The notes under the pieces are model-generated. The model was given only the letters and a program-made list of their open reading frames with translations. It had not been told where the DNA came from and did no database searches. A program made the position numbers and the translations under genes. 64,000 nucleotides of DNA from Dyadobacter sp. LHD-138 (GTDB lineage Bacteria; Bacteroidota; Bacteroidia; Cytophagales; Spirosomataceae): assembly GCF_030929615.1 (NCBI RefSeq), contig NZ_JAVFVU010000003.1, forward strand, positions 248,001 to 312,000. The letters are read 5' to 3'. Positions 1-8,872 of the stretch are shown here, piece after piece. Position 1 is the first letter of the stretch, and every line of letters starts with the position of its first letter.

Positions 1-1
1 G

Positions 2-382
2 TTCGTATTCTTATGTTTCAGCACTTCGCATGCTTCAACAGGAGCAATTGAGGATAAAATTGCGGACGGAGCGTCTTGGATTATCTTGCTCATTCTACCT
101 TTTGTCGGCATAATTCTTTTTTGGAAAGCTCATATTTATCCGGAAAAAATTGCGGAGCAGAAAAACCATCCACAATTGAATGCCATCAAAATTATGTGCC
201 TGCTTTCATTGATTTTTGGAGGCCTCCTTTGGCCTGTTGCTTTGATTTGGGCTAACTACGATTACAAAAAGGAAAGTCCTTCCGCCTCCAATCAAGGAGA
301 TGATGCTTCTACTTCCGTAACCGGAGAGGAAGTTGAAGAAAACCAAGTATCATTAGAAAAATCACAAAATCCCCAAGTATAA
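2..382 (+). CDS. DUF3302 family inner-membrane protein, 5' end outside window
   Basis: The frame is open from base 2 with no stop, so the true start lies before the window; a TTG at 86 is only an internal codon. The visible protein begins with the end of a signal-like hydrophobic stretch (FVFLCFSTSHAS), then two membrane segments. Between them is the short loop IAEQKNHPQLNAI, followed by LLWPVALIWANYDY, which matches the DUF3302 family (E. coli YiaW type). The C-terminal tail is acidic. It lies 6 bp upstream of an HlyD-type gene, the same arrangement as yiaW-yiaV in enterobacteria, so it is probably a membrane partner of that fusion protein. Its molecular role is not established for the family. 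Confidence 0.75.
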   Translation, partial: FVFLCFSTSHASTGAIEDKIADGASWIILLILPFVGIILFWKAHIYPEKIAEQKNHPQLNAIKIMCLLSLIFGGLLWPVALIWANYDYKKESPSASNQGDDASTSVTGEEVEENQVSLEKSQNPQV

Positions 383-388
383 GAAATC

Positions 389-1546
389 ATGTTAGAATTA
401 CTAATCGGAATATATGCCGGCATTTGTTGGCTTCTAATTAAAAAACTGAAATTAATTCCCTGGAATTTCAACACACAGGTCGTTGTATTTTCCCTGCCAA
501 TTTTTGGGTCCATAGCACTCATATTAAGCCTTAACTACTTTTGTCCCATCACTTCCGATGTAAAAGTGGGTAATCGAAGTGTAGACATTACCACGCAAAC
601 ATTGGGAAAAGTAAAAAAAGTATATGTAAAGACTAATCAGGAAGTTAAGAAAGGAGATACACTATTCACACTCGATCCAGTGCCTTTTCAGCAAGAAGTA
701 AAATCCATTGAAGCACAGATTAGCAATATGAAATCGATGGTTTCGTCCTACAATTCGGACATAGATGCATCGCGAAAAAATATTTCCGGCCTACAAACTC
801 AGCTTGATTTAAGTAACAAAAGAATAAAACAATATCAAGAGTTGGTAGATTCGGGAGCGGCCAACCGGTTTGATTTGGAACAGGCAATGGCCACTTCACA
901 AGATTTGGATTCGAGAATTAGTGCGGCGCGTGCGCAACAATCGTCTTTGGAAACCAAATACTATGCAACACATAACGGAGAAAATGCATCGATTGCAGTG
1001 CTAAAAGCAAAATTGGAACAGGCCCAATGGAATCTCTTGCAAACCGTTGTTTTGGCACCCACCGATGGATTCATTCCCAATGTACAATTGAATGAAGGTG
1101 CTATGATGGCTCCCTTTAAGTCGGCCTTTGTTTTAATCCAAAAACAACAATCGATTATCGCATTCTATTCTCAAAATGAATTGGAAGCCGTCAAGCGTGG
1201 TAACGAAGTTGAGTTGGCGCTAAAAACTACCCCGGGAAAGGTCGTGAAAGCTAAATTAGAATATGTCGTAGACGCCACCAGTCAGGGAATCATGAACAAT
1301 GCAGGAGGAATGATTGGGGGCAACGGGTCGACTGCCGGAATTCCAAATACGGCACGAGAATTACCAGAAACTGACGGAAAACTGATCGCAAAATTTGTTT
1401 TGGACGAAACAGAACAGACTTTAACGGTCGGTGCACGAGGTACCGCAGTCATTTATTCTGATAACCTAAAACCGCTGCACCTTATCCGGAAAGTGATGGT
1501 CCGCGTAAATAGCAAACTCAACTACTTAATTCTAAAACTTCATTAA
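389..1546 (+). CDS. HlyD/EmrA-type periplasmic membrane fusion protein
   Basis: 385 aa. Two hydrophobic segments (about residues 1-20 and 30-50) anchor the protein. A lipoyl-like half motif follows (about residues 64-95, GKVKKVYVKTNQEVKKGDTLF), then a long alpha-helical coiled-coil hairpin (about 100-215), the second lipoyl half (VVLAPTDGFIPNVQL) and a beta-barrel domain. This is the standard order of HlyD/EmrA/YiaV membrane fusion proteins, which bridge an inner-membrane pump and an outer-membrane channel. It sits between a DUF3302 gene and an outer-membrane factor gene (1-bp gap), so the three form one operon. No ABC, MFS or RND pump gene is seen here; it may lie elsewhere or the DUF3302 protein may replace it (inference). 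Confidence 0.88.
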   Translation: MLELLIGIYAGICWLLIKKLKLIPWNFNTQVVVFSLPIFGSIALILSLNYFCPITSDVKVGNRSVDITTQTLGKVKKVYVKTNQEVKKGDTLFTLDPVPFQQEVKSIEAQISNMKSMVSSYNSDIDASRKNISGLQTQLDLSNKRIKQYQELVDSGAANRFDLEQAMATSQDLDSRISAARAQQSSLETKYYATHNGENASIAVLKAKLEQAQWNLLQTVVLAPTDGFIPNVQLNEGAMMAPFKSAFVLIQKQQSIIAFYSQNELEAVKRGNEVELALKTTPGKVVKAKLEYVVDATSQGIMNNAGGMIGGNGSTAGIPNTARELPETDGKLIAKFVLDETEQTLTVGARGTAVIYSDNLKPLHLIRKVMVRVNSKLNYLILKLH

Positions 1547-1547
1547 A

Positions 1548-2948
1548 ATGTTAAAGAAAATAGGTATCACCGGCGCTATTATTTTGAGTATGACCTCTTG
1601 TATTGGTTATAAAAATGCTACACCTGATAACATAGCTGTTTTAAAAAATACGAGCGAGATAAAAGCAAATACCGAAATTCCTGACAAATGGATTCAAGAC
1701 AAAGGACAAGACACCCTTGGCTTTTCTTACCAATGGATGAACGAGCTATTGAATTCAGAATTAGAAGCTTTAATAAACGAAGGGCTTGCGCACAATGCAG
1801 ATATAATCGTTTCCAAGGAGAAACTTAATCAAATAGAATTGTCAATGGATATTGCCGCAAGCAACCTTTATCCAAGCGTGAACGCGTTGGCAAATACAAG
1901 CAATAATCTTGTAAGTGGCAGTCATATTGGAAATTTACAACTGAAGGCTAATTGGGAAGTGGATCTTTGGGGTAAAAATAAATCATCACAAATGTCGATG
2001 GCAAACCAATATTATTCAGCGGCATTTCGGCAAAAGATGTTGAAGCAATCCATAGCAGCCATGATTGCCAAGACTTACTTTCTGAATATCGCCGGACAAT
2101 ATCAAGAACAAAAGGTTAACCAATACATTACCGCCACAGAGAATCTTAAAAAAATATATTCGGTACAAAATAAAGTAGGAACGGGTAATGCGCTGGATAT
2201 ATCCAATATAGAAAGTGAAATTATATTACTAAATGCTTACTTAGAAAAAATCAAAAATGGCAATTCTCAATCTCGCAGAAGTTTAGAGATGCTTTGCGGA
2301 CGGTACCCAGAAGGTTTGTTAAAGATAAATGCAGCGTTTTCAGCTTTAAAACAGGAGCTACCTTCACAATTTCCATTACGTCTTTTAGAAAAAAGATCTG
2401 ATATTATGGCGCAGCAATTTCAGATAGAAAGTAGCTTTTATGAAGTGAAGGAAACCAAAACGGCAAGATTGCCCGCTCTCAATATTACCAGAGGTTTTGG
2501 TGTTGCGGGAACCAACGTGGCAGGCATTAGCAATCTTTTCTCTAACCCTTTGATAAAAATAGGCGGTGGGCTGACAACACCTATTTTAAACGGCGGAAAA
2601 CTCAAAAAAAATGTGGAAATAGAAACCTCCGAACAAAGACAGGTGATAGAAGAATATGCAAAATCCGTTCTTGTAGCTTTTAGCGAGGTAGAATCGGCCT
2701 TAGCTAATCTAAGCTCAATAGAGAAGCAAAATGGTTTTCAAAAAGATGCAATATCAGCGCTCCAAAAGAATATAGATCTCACGAAAAAGCAAATTCAAGT
2801 GGGAAGCAACAATAGTTTTGCATTACTTCAAAAACAAAGAGACCTCATCAAAAAAGAAATGAACAACATTGATCTCGACCTGCAACAACGAATTGAGAGA
2901 ATTAATCTTTATATGGCCTTGGGCGCAAATGGTTTGGATCAATTTTGA
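1548..2948 (+). CDS. TolC/NodT-family outer-membrane efflux lipoprotein
   Basis: 466 aa. The N-terminus has a lipoprotein signal with lipobox (ILSMTSC, Cys about residue 18). Two outer-membrane-efflux repeats follow, rich in long amphipathic helices; LQLKANWEVDLWGKNKS is the typical NodT-family WE.DLWG motif near residue 140, and PLRLLEKRSDIMAQQ begins the second repeat. The protein forms the trimeric channel that spans outer membrane and periplasm and docks on the upstream fusion protein. It starts 1 bp after that gene's stop, so translation is probably coupled. Substrate cannot be told from sequence. Confidence 0.9.
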   Translation: MLKKIGITGAIILSMTSCIGYKNATPDNIAVLKNTSEIKANTEIPDKWIQDKGQDTLGFSYQWMNELLNSELEALINEGLAHNADIIVSKEKLNQIELSMDIAASNLYPSVNALANTSNNLVSGSHIGNLQLKANWEVDLWGKNKSSQMSMANQYYSAAFRQKMLKQSIAAMIAKTYFLNIAGQYQEQKVNQYITATENLKKIYSVQNKVGTGNALDISNIESEIILLNAYLEKIKNGNSQSRRSLEMLCGRYPEGLLKINAAFSALKQELPSQFPLRLLEKRSDIMAQQFQIESSFYEVKETKTARLPALNITRGFGVAGTNVAGISNLFSNPLIKIGGGLTTPILNGGKLKKNVEIETSEQRQVIEEYAKSVLVAFSEVESALANLSSIEKQNGFQKDAISALQKNIDLTKKQIQVGSNNSFALLQKQRDLIKKEMNNIDLDLQQRIERINLYMALGANGLDQF

Positions 2949-3046
2949 GGGAAATCAGTTTGGATAATCAGGTTAGGTGACACAGTTTGGTTTACAGTCT
3001 CTGAGATAAGAAATTGATACACTTTTCGAGCTGTTTTAGGCAGTCA

Positions 3047-3082
3047 AACCTCGGCCAGCGCTGGTCCCAGAAAACCGAGGTT
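3047..3082. terminator. dyad, probable terminator between efflux operon and next gene
   Basis: Outer arms AACCTCGG (3047-3054) and CCGAGGTT (3075-3082) are perfectly complementary, and the inner CCAGCGCTGG is itself a palindrome. It lies about 100 bp after the efflux operon and just after the stop of the convergent gene at 3100-3567, so it could stop transcription from both sides. There is no long T-run, so it is a hairpin with probable, not certain, terminator function. Confidence 0.5.
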
Positions 3083-3099
3083 ATTTGGGATGTAGATAA

Positions 3100-3567
3100 T
3101 TAGCTTAGTAATTGTCTTATCATACTTGCTATTTCTTTTGACTCTTTTTTTGAAAGAGATAAATCGTAAATTTTTGAGGAATTATCTTTAAAAGTTATTT
3201 CCATTCTGCTTCTACGAATTCTGGGATCAAGAAGTGCATATGTTCCAATTCTTTCAAAATTCCCACCAACTCCAACCTGTTGTATTTCAGAAACTTGGTA
3301 TTTTACTGTCTTGTTAAAAAAGGGTACTATCGATTTTTTTTCAAAGTAAAGATGGTCCGTATCTAGAGTAAGTTCATCGATAGGAAGTGTGAAAAATGCA
3401 AGTACCAGCAGAATAGCAAGAGAATAACCAATCCAAAGAAAATCGTTTCCTAAATTTTGCAAGTCTATAACATATAAAATGAGCAAAGCTAGAATAGCCT
3501 GTATTGATCGTAAAATCCATATATGAGGCTTATGGAAGTGATTTGTCTTTATAATAAATTTGTTCAT
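3100..3567 (-). CDS. small membrane protein with PH-like domain, hypothetical
   Basis: 155 aa. Two transmembrane helices (about residues 19-36 and 44-61) are followed by a soluble beta-rich domain with a C-terminal helix (SKKESKEIASMIRQLL). A tail of about 95 residues after two helices, with a pattern such as LYFEKKSIVPFFNKTVKYQVSEI, resembles bacterial PH-domain membrane proteins. I do not recognise a named family. It is convergent with the efflux operon and has no obvious operon partner. Confidence 0.6.
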   Translation of the reverse strand: MNKFIIKTNHFHKPHIWILRSIQAILALLILYVIDLQNLGNDFLWIGYSLAILLVLAFFTLPIDELTLDTDHLYFEKKSIVPFFNKTVKYQVSEIQQVGVGGNFERIGTYALLDPRIRRSRMEITFKDNSSKIYDLSLSKKESKEIASMIRQLLS

Positions 3568-3949
3568 AAGAAGGTAATATGGTTAAATACAGAGTTTTGA
3601 TCTTTTGATTTGATATACACTACCTGAAGAGTGGCATCAAATAAAATTACTATGCCTTATAAATATATCAATAAAAATTTATTAATCAAATGCCGCATAG
3701 AAGCCGTTTTTATGCATGCACGAATTGACCGGCCTTACTTGATGCGGCGGCGGCTCCAGAACAAAGTGGGAAAAGTGCGCTCTCCTTGTACAAAACCAAG
3801 AACTTTCACAAAAGACCTCTCATCCCCTTGTTCTGTGTTTAATCACTTAACATAAAAATGGCTATAAAAACAACATGAACAAAATATGGGTTTTGTTATG
3901 CATGCACTGGTCAGATAAAAGAAGCCCTGTATTAGACTTTTTTAATATA
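3568..3949. other. intergenic stretch without a supportable gene
   Basis: About 380 bp between two minus-strand genes. A 74-codon plus-strand frame starting with GTG at 3631 has a basic, low-complexity product without recognisable features; I do not support it as a gene. A promoter for the minus-strand gene at 3567 is expected at the left end. Confidence 0.5.
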
Positions 3950-4804
3950 CTACAACTTAACCTCCCTGACCATAAACCCTTTTTCCCGAAGTAACTGAAT
4001 TAATCCGGTTTTAAATTTTAAATGTGCCAGTCCGACTGTGACTAAACATGAACCTTCACTCATTTTCGCCAAAATTTCAGGTAGCCACAATGCATGCCTT
4101 TCAATGGTATTATCTTTGATGTACGCGCTCGCTTCCAGATCGAGCATCATATCATTTCGCAACGAATCGTGATAACTTTTCGGATCATATAGATCAGGAG
4201 TGGTGATTTCTTCCTCTGTGAGATTATTTTTGATCAAAATGACAATCACTTGGGCTACTTTTCGATGATCTGCTTTTGCTTCATGGCGCGCCATTTGCCC
4301 CGTTTCATCAAGTTGAAAAGTTGGTTTATTTAAACGCTGCATTTCAAAGTGCAGAAAGTCATCGAATGTCATATCCTGATCCTTCGTCTCTCCTTTTTTG
4401 ATCATCATTACCGCCTGTGCCATACCTTGTAAGGATGCACTATTGTTGTGCAGTTTGATACTTCCATACGACGAAGCTGTGAAAAAACTGTCGACAAGGG
4501 CATACTCACTTTTTGTAAAAATGGAATCCAGCGGCGGCGAATAAATATCCGTATCCTGAACATTGCCGATCGCGTTTCCACCTTTTTCGAACAATCCAAA
4601 ATCGGACGATTTAGCAATATTCATAACCGTTGGAAAGCGTTGTAGCAATTGTGACGAAGCAATATGGACAGTACCGAATAAATAAGAACTTTTAGATAAT
4701 CCATTGCCTGAGACTTCCCATACTACGGACTCATTTTTTTGACCAAAAACGACTATTGGAAGAAGTAAAATAGCAAAATAGCCTGCTATAAAAAGTTTGT
4801 TCAT
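3950..4804 (-). CDS. TraB/GumN family protein
   Basis: 284 aa. The N-terminal signal peptide (about residues 1-21, ending VVFGQ) predicts export. The mature protein opens with VVWEVSGNG followed by SSYLFGTVHI, the hallmark GT(V/M)H motif of the TraB/GumN (PF01963) fold. The C-terminus LVTVGLAHLKFKTGLIQLLREKGF is the family's second conserved block (G.aHL.G..gl...L...G). The family is structurally related to the EreA/ChaN/TIKI metal-dependent hydrolases, and some members are proteases, but this member's substrate is unknown. It is monocistronic by spacing. Confidence 0.88.
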   Translation of the reverse strand: MNKLFIAGYFAILLLPIVVFGQKNESVVWEVSGNGLSKSSYLFGTVHIASSQLLQRFPTVMNIAKSSDFGLFEKGGNAIGNVQDTDIYSPPLDSIFTKSEYALVDSFFTASSYGSIKLHNNSASLQGMAQAVMMIKKGETKDQDMTFDDFLHFEMQRLNKPTFQLDETGQMARHEAKADHRKVAQVIVILIKNNLTEEEITTPDLYDPKSYHDSLRNDMMLDLEASAYIKDNTIERHALWLPEILAKMSEGSCLVTVGLAHLKFKTGLIQLLREKGFMVREVKL

Positions 4805-4870
4805 TTTTTAGCTTTTATCTATGTCAAGTAAGTGATATTGAGAATGAAAACCAACTCTGGGTTAAATTAA

Positions 4871-5206
4871 AAGTTAGTACGGCAGCGGCATCCGGTTGAA
4901 GAGGTAGAAAAGAATGGTGCATGTGGCGTTGCAGATCCCGTGAACGATTTAAAATGGCTCAATGACGAATTCAAAAATTTTATTGGGGGGCCGGAACTCG
5001 ATGGGATTGTTTTGTACAAATATAACGAGCAGTATGTTATGGAGGTCCAAAATTCACTTTTCAGTTCCACAAACATACATCAGCATTATTGTAATGGTAT
5101 GAAGCTAAGTCTTGAAGACCCAACAGCATTTAAAGAATACAGGAAAAACCGGATTGAGGTCAAAGTTCTATATGGTATAAATTTGTGGAAACAACTAAAT
5201 TTATAA
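4871..5206 (+). pseudogene. remnant of a small Bacteroidota lipoprotein gene (C-DPLNDLPWL type)
   Basis: The open frame runs from just after a stop at 4868 to TAA at 5206 and has no good start codon; the first candidate is GTG at 4940. The product carries GACGVADPVNDLKWL followed by a short beta-rich domain (GIVLYKYNEQYVMEVQNSL and then YCNGMKL). I recognise this as the core of a common small Bacteroidota lipoprotein family whose members begin with a lipobox shortly before C.v.DPLNDLPWL. Signal peptide and lipobox are missing here, so I read it as a 5'-truncated remnant. An alternative is a real 88-aa protein starting at 4940. Confidence 0.55.
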
Positions 5207-5705
5207 ATACCGGTCTGTCTCTTGAAATTGGATGCTGGTATCCGGGCCTGGTATTTTCAACCTTCTCTACACGGATTTCGTGTTTCCAGTAGTCGCCAAA
5301 ATCATAAACATATTTAACATATATCGCTAGCTCTCAGATCTAAATCCCCGATAAAAATGCTGGCTCTCCCAGGCCGTCAATGATAACGTGTCCGTAAATC
5401 ATTGGAGAAATATTCAGGATGTGTACCTTCAAATGATAAACCGCGGTTCGAGGGCCAGTAATCGCGGACTGAACAATATTTTTTATTTTCATGACAAAGT
5501 GGGGCCATCAACGCTTTCAAATCCCTCTCAAATTATCAAAGAGTCAATTGCTCACACACTTTGATGCACGCCCATTTACATAATAATTCCTTAACACTAG
5601 GGTGACAAAGCCTTTTCATTGACACAGTACCTTTGGTCACTTATTACAAATGTGATTTAACAGTCCGGTCTTTCCTGTTAAATGTAAATAACCACTAACA
5701 ATCAT
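5207..5705. other. upstream region of the SusC/SusD operon, no gene seen
   Basis: Nearly 500 bp without a credible open frame or repeat. It precedes the SusC gene at 5706 and should contain its promoter; I could not assign a convincing -33/-7 pair. The first half may contain decayed coding sequence continuing the remnant at 4871-5206. Confidence 0.4.
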
Positions 5706-8700
5706 ATGAAAAAACTATTACTGCTGGCAATTTTTGCCTTGCTGTTGGGCTTCTGTTTGCCTTTTCCGTCAAAAGCGCAGCTTATTAACATCACCGGTAA
5801 GGTAACCGCTCACACGGGAGACCCACTTCCGGGTGTAAATGTTTTGTTAAAAGGAACCAGCTCCGGAACCACCACAAACGCTTTGGGTGAGTATGTTTTG
5901 AAAACTTCCTCCTCCGGATCAGTATTAATATTTTCTGCAATTGGATTCATTCCACAGGAAAAAATAATCGGAACACAAAGCGTAATCGACATCGTTCTCG
6001 CTGAGGATACAAAGATCCTTAACGAGGTTGTTGTTACCGCCTTAGGCATCAAAAGAGAAGAAAAATCATTAGGGTTTGCCGCACAGACAATCAATGAAAA
6101 CGCGGTGAAAGATGCAAAATCCAATAACTGGGTCAATACGCTTTCGGGAAAGGTAGCAGGGCTAAACATACAGGGGGCTGGTGCCGGGCCAATGGGATCA
6201 GCCCGTATCACTTTGCGGGGGGAATCTTCACTTAACCTGGACAATAATCAGGCTTTGATCGTGGTCGACGGCGTACCGGTAAGCAGTAAAATTACAGGAA
6301 CGGGATTCAATTCCCACCTTTCTGCGGACAGTCCGGTTGATTACGGATCCAGTTTATCGGACATTAATCCGGATGATATTGAGAAGGTTACCGTTTTAAA
6401 AGGACCGGGTGCGACGGCGCTTTACGGAAGCCGTGCCGCAGGCGGCGCCATTATTATTACAACAAAATCGGGCATTCGTAAAGACAAAGGCATTGGCGTG
6501 ACAGTCAATTCCAATTTTAGTGTCGAGCAAATCAACCGATATCCTGATTATCAGTTTCAATACGGAGAAGGCCGGACAAGCGCTTATTACTCCTATCTCG
6601 ACAATGCGGACGGCCCCAACACAGCAACAACGGTAGGCGCCGGAAGGGCCTGGGGACCTAAATTTGACGGGCAGTCTTATTTCCAGTACAATCCTGATGC
6701 AGCTGACGGAAAACCGATAGTACGCACGCCCTGGGTTGCCAGTAAAGATTATATCTCAGGTTTTTTCCAAACAGGTACTACTTTCTCAAACAGTATTTCA
6801 TTGGAGGGTGGTACGGATAAAGGCTCAGCACGGCTGTCTCTAACTCATATGAAAAATAAATGGATCATTCCCAATACCGGTTTTGAGCGACTGAATGTGG
6901 CACTTTCTGTTAGCCAAAAAGTATCGGACCGCCTGAAAATCAATGGGAAAGTTAATTACACCAACAAGAAAAGTGACAACCTTCCCATGGCCGGTTACAA
7001 CAATCAATCGTTGATGTATTTCCTTATTTTAGGAACTGCGCCAAACTTAAAACCTGAATGGTTCAAACCATACTGGGTGCCGGGCAAAGAGAATATTCAG
7101 CAAAGAAGCCCTTTCAATCCAACGCCGGATAACCCATATCTGGGGATGTATGAAATGCTTAACAAAATGAATAAACATGGCGTGATCGGTAATATTTCGG
7201 CGGCCTACCAAATTTCAGACAAACTGGATTTCCTGGTACGTACAGGTTTGGATATGGCTTATGAATTTCGTTCTCAGCAGCGGCCTTTCAGCATGACGCG
7301 TTACCCAAGAGGCATGTACCGGGAGCAAAATGTTTTTAATTATGAATCCAATACTGACTTTCTTATCAATTATAAAGACAAGATTGCCAACACGATTGAC
7401 GTGACCGCTTCGGTTGGTGCCAATGCCATGCGCCTGTCTTATGATTTTGCAGGACTTTATGCAGATCAGCTGGCTCAGCCGGGTATTTACCAAATATCCA
7501 ATAGTCTGGATCAGGCGGTTGCAGATCCGCTGAAAACGAAGAAGGCAATCAACAGTATGTACGCGGCCACTCAGTTTTCTTATGATGAAAAGATATTTTT
7601 GGATGTAACAGGCCGCAATGACTGGTCGAGCACGCTGCCCTATGGAAACAATTCTTTTTTTTATCCATCAGTAAGTTCGAGTTTTTTATTGAATGAAATC
7701 TTTAAGCTTCCACGTGCCATCTCGTTTGCAAAAGTAAGAGCTTCATGGGCGCAGGTTGGAAATGATACCCGACCTTACCAAACAGCCAGATATTATGACC
7801 GGGTTTATGGTAACAGCTTCACCAATTCCTCAACCCTGTTCAATGCAGACTTAAAACCTGAAATAACGGCAAGTTATGAATTCGGTCTTGACGTACGTCT
7901 TTTGAAAAATTTAGTCGGGTTGGATGTTGCATATTATAACAACAACAGCCGTAACCAGATTCTTGCCATTCCATTGGATCCTGTTTCCGGATATGCGAAT
8001 GCACTGATCAATGCAGGTTTGATCAACAGCCGTGGCGTGGAAGTAAAACTTACTGCTAAACCTGTAACCAAAAAGAATTTTAGCTGGAACACTACACTGC
8101 TCTGGTCCAGAAACAGAAGTTACGTGCGGGAGCTTGCATCAGGTATTACCAACCAGGTAATTTATGCGCATGATGCCAACGTTTCGGTGGAAGCCAGAGT
8201 TGGAGGACTGATGGGTGATATGTATGGTCGTGGCTTTCAGCGCGCCCCAGATGGACAAATCATTTATTCTTCTGTGGGATTACCGGCAGCAATAGATCCG
8301 ACCGCCAAAAAATGGGGGAATGCTTTTGCCGATTGGAAGGCAAGTATATCCAATGAATTTACGATCAAAAATGTACGTGTAAGTATTCTTCTTGATGGGC
8401 AGAAAGGTGGAAATATGTTTTCACAAACCAACCACAAAAATAACACGCTGGGAAAAACAAAGGTTACTTTGCCTGGCCGCGATGGTGGGATTATCGGTCA
8501 GGGTGTCGTAAAACAGGCTGATGGAAGTTTTACTCCGAATACAGTGAAAGTAGCTGCCAGTTCATACTACGACAATTACTACCAGATTTCCAATGCGGAA
8601 ACTAACATTTTCGACGCTTCATTTTTAAAAATCAGAGAAGCGCGCGTTGAGTTTAATCTGCCAGCTGCATTGTTAAACAGGATTGGCGTACGTCAAACCA

Positions 8701-8861
8701 GCCTTGCTCTTTTCGGAAGGGACCTTTTCAACTTCACCAAATTCCCAGGTTTTGATCCCGAAGGCGGAAACCTGAACAACGGAACACTGACGCCAGGCGT
8801 TGAACTTGCGCAGTTTCCATCCACGAGAACAATGGGTATGAATCTTACCCTTAAATTTTAA
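5706..8861 (+). CDS. SusC/RagA-family TonB-dependent transporter
   Basis: 1051 aa. Signal peptide about residues 1-24 (ending FPSKAQ). A CarboxypepD_reg-like domain (about 27-110; GKVTAHTGDPLPGVNVLLKG) is followed by the plug with the SusC signature VTVLKGPGATALYGSRAAGG near residue 230. A beta-barrel of about 800 residues ends in an aromatic (LTLKF), as needed for BAM-dependent insertion. No STN domain, so it is not the type controlled by FecR/sigma contact. It transports a ligand captured by the SusD partner, whose gene starts 11 bp later. Two phosphodiesterase-type genes follow on the same strand, so the ligand is plausibly a phosphodiester such as a glycerophosphodiester or phospholipid head-group compound (inference). 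Confidence 0.95.
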   Translation: MKKLLLLAIFALLLGFCLPFPSKAQLINITGKVTAHTGDPLPGVNVLLKGTSSGTTTNALGEYVLKTSSSGSVLIFSAIGFIPQEKIIGTQSVIDIVLAEDTKILNEVVVTALGIKREEKSLGFAAQTINENAVKDAKSNNWVNTLSGKVAGLNIQGAGAGPMGSARITLRGESSLNLDNNQALIVVDGVPVSSKITGTGFNSHLSADSPVDYGSSLSDINPDDIEKVTVLKGPGATALYGSRAAGGAIIITTKSGIRKDKGIGVTVNSNFSVEQINRYPDYQFQYGEGRTSAYYSYLDNADGPNTATTVGAGRAWGPKFDGQSYFQYNPDAADGKPIVRTPWVASKDYISGFFQTGTTFSNSISLEGGTDKGSARLSLTHMKNKWIIPNTGFERLNVALSVSQKVSDRLKINGKVNYTNKKSDNLPMAGYNNQSLMYFLILGTAPNLKPEWFKPYWVPGKENIQQRSPFNPTPDNPYLGMYEMLNKMNKHGVIGNISAAYQISDKLDFLVRTGLDMAYEFRSQQRPFSMTRYPRGMYREQNVFNYESNTDFLINYKDKIANTIDVTASVGANAMRLSYDFAGLYADQLAQPGIYQISNSLDQAVADPLKTKKAINSMYAATQFSYDEKIFLDVTGRNDWSSTLPYGNNSFFYPSVSSSFLLNEIFKLPRAISFAKVRASWAQVGNDTRPYQTARYYDRVYGNSFTNSSTLFNADLKPEITASYEFGLDVRLLKNLVGLDVAYYNNNSRNQILAIPLDPVSGYANALINAGLINSRGVEVKLTAKPVTKKNFSWNTTLLWSRNRSYVRELASGITNQVIYAHDANVSVEARVGGLMGDMYGRGFQRAPDGQIIYSSVGLPAAIDPTAKKWGNAFADWKASISNEFTIKNVRVSILLDGQKGGNMFSQTNHKNNTLGKTKVTLPGRDGGIIGQGVVKQADGSFTPNTVKVAASSYYDNYYQISNAETNIFDASFLKIREARVEFNLPAALLNRIGVRQTSLALFGRDLFNFTKFPGFDPEGGNLNNGTLTPGVELAQFPSTRTMGMNLTLKF

Positions 8862-8872
8862 CGATCAGAAAC

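Noticed and set aside
3631-3855. 74-codon plus-strand frame with GTG start
   Set aside because: No recognisable domain, poor start, basic low-complexity product; not supported.
5810-6244. 144-codon antisense frame inside the first SusC gene
   Set aside because: Shadow of a conserved SusC coding region; the family assignment of the plus-strand protein is certain.
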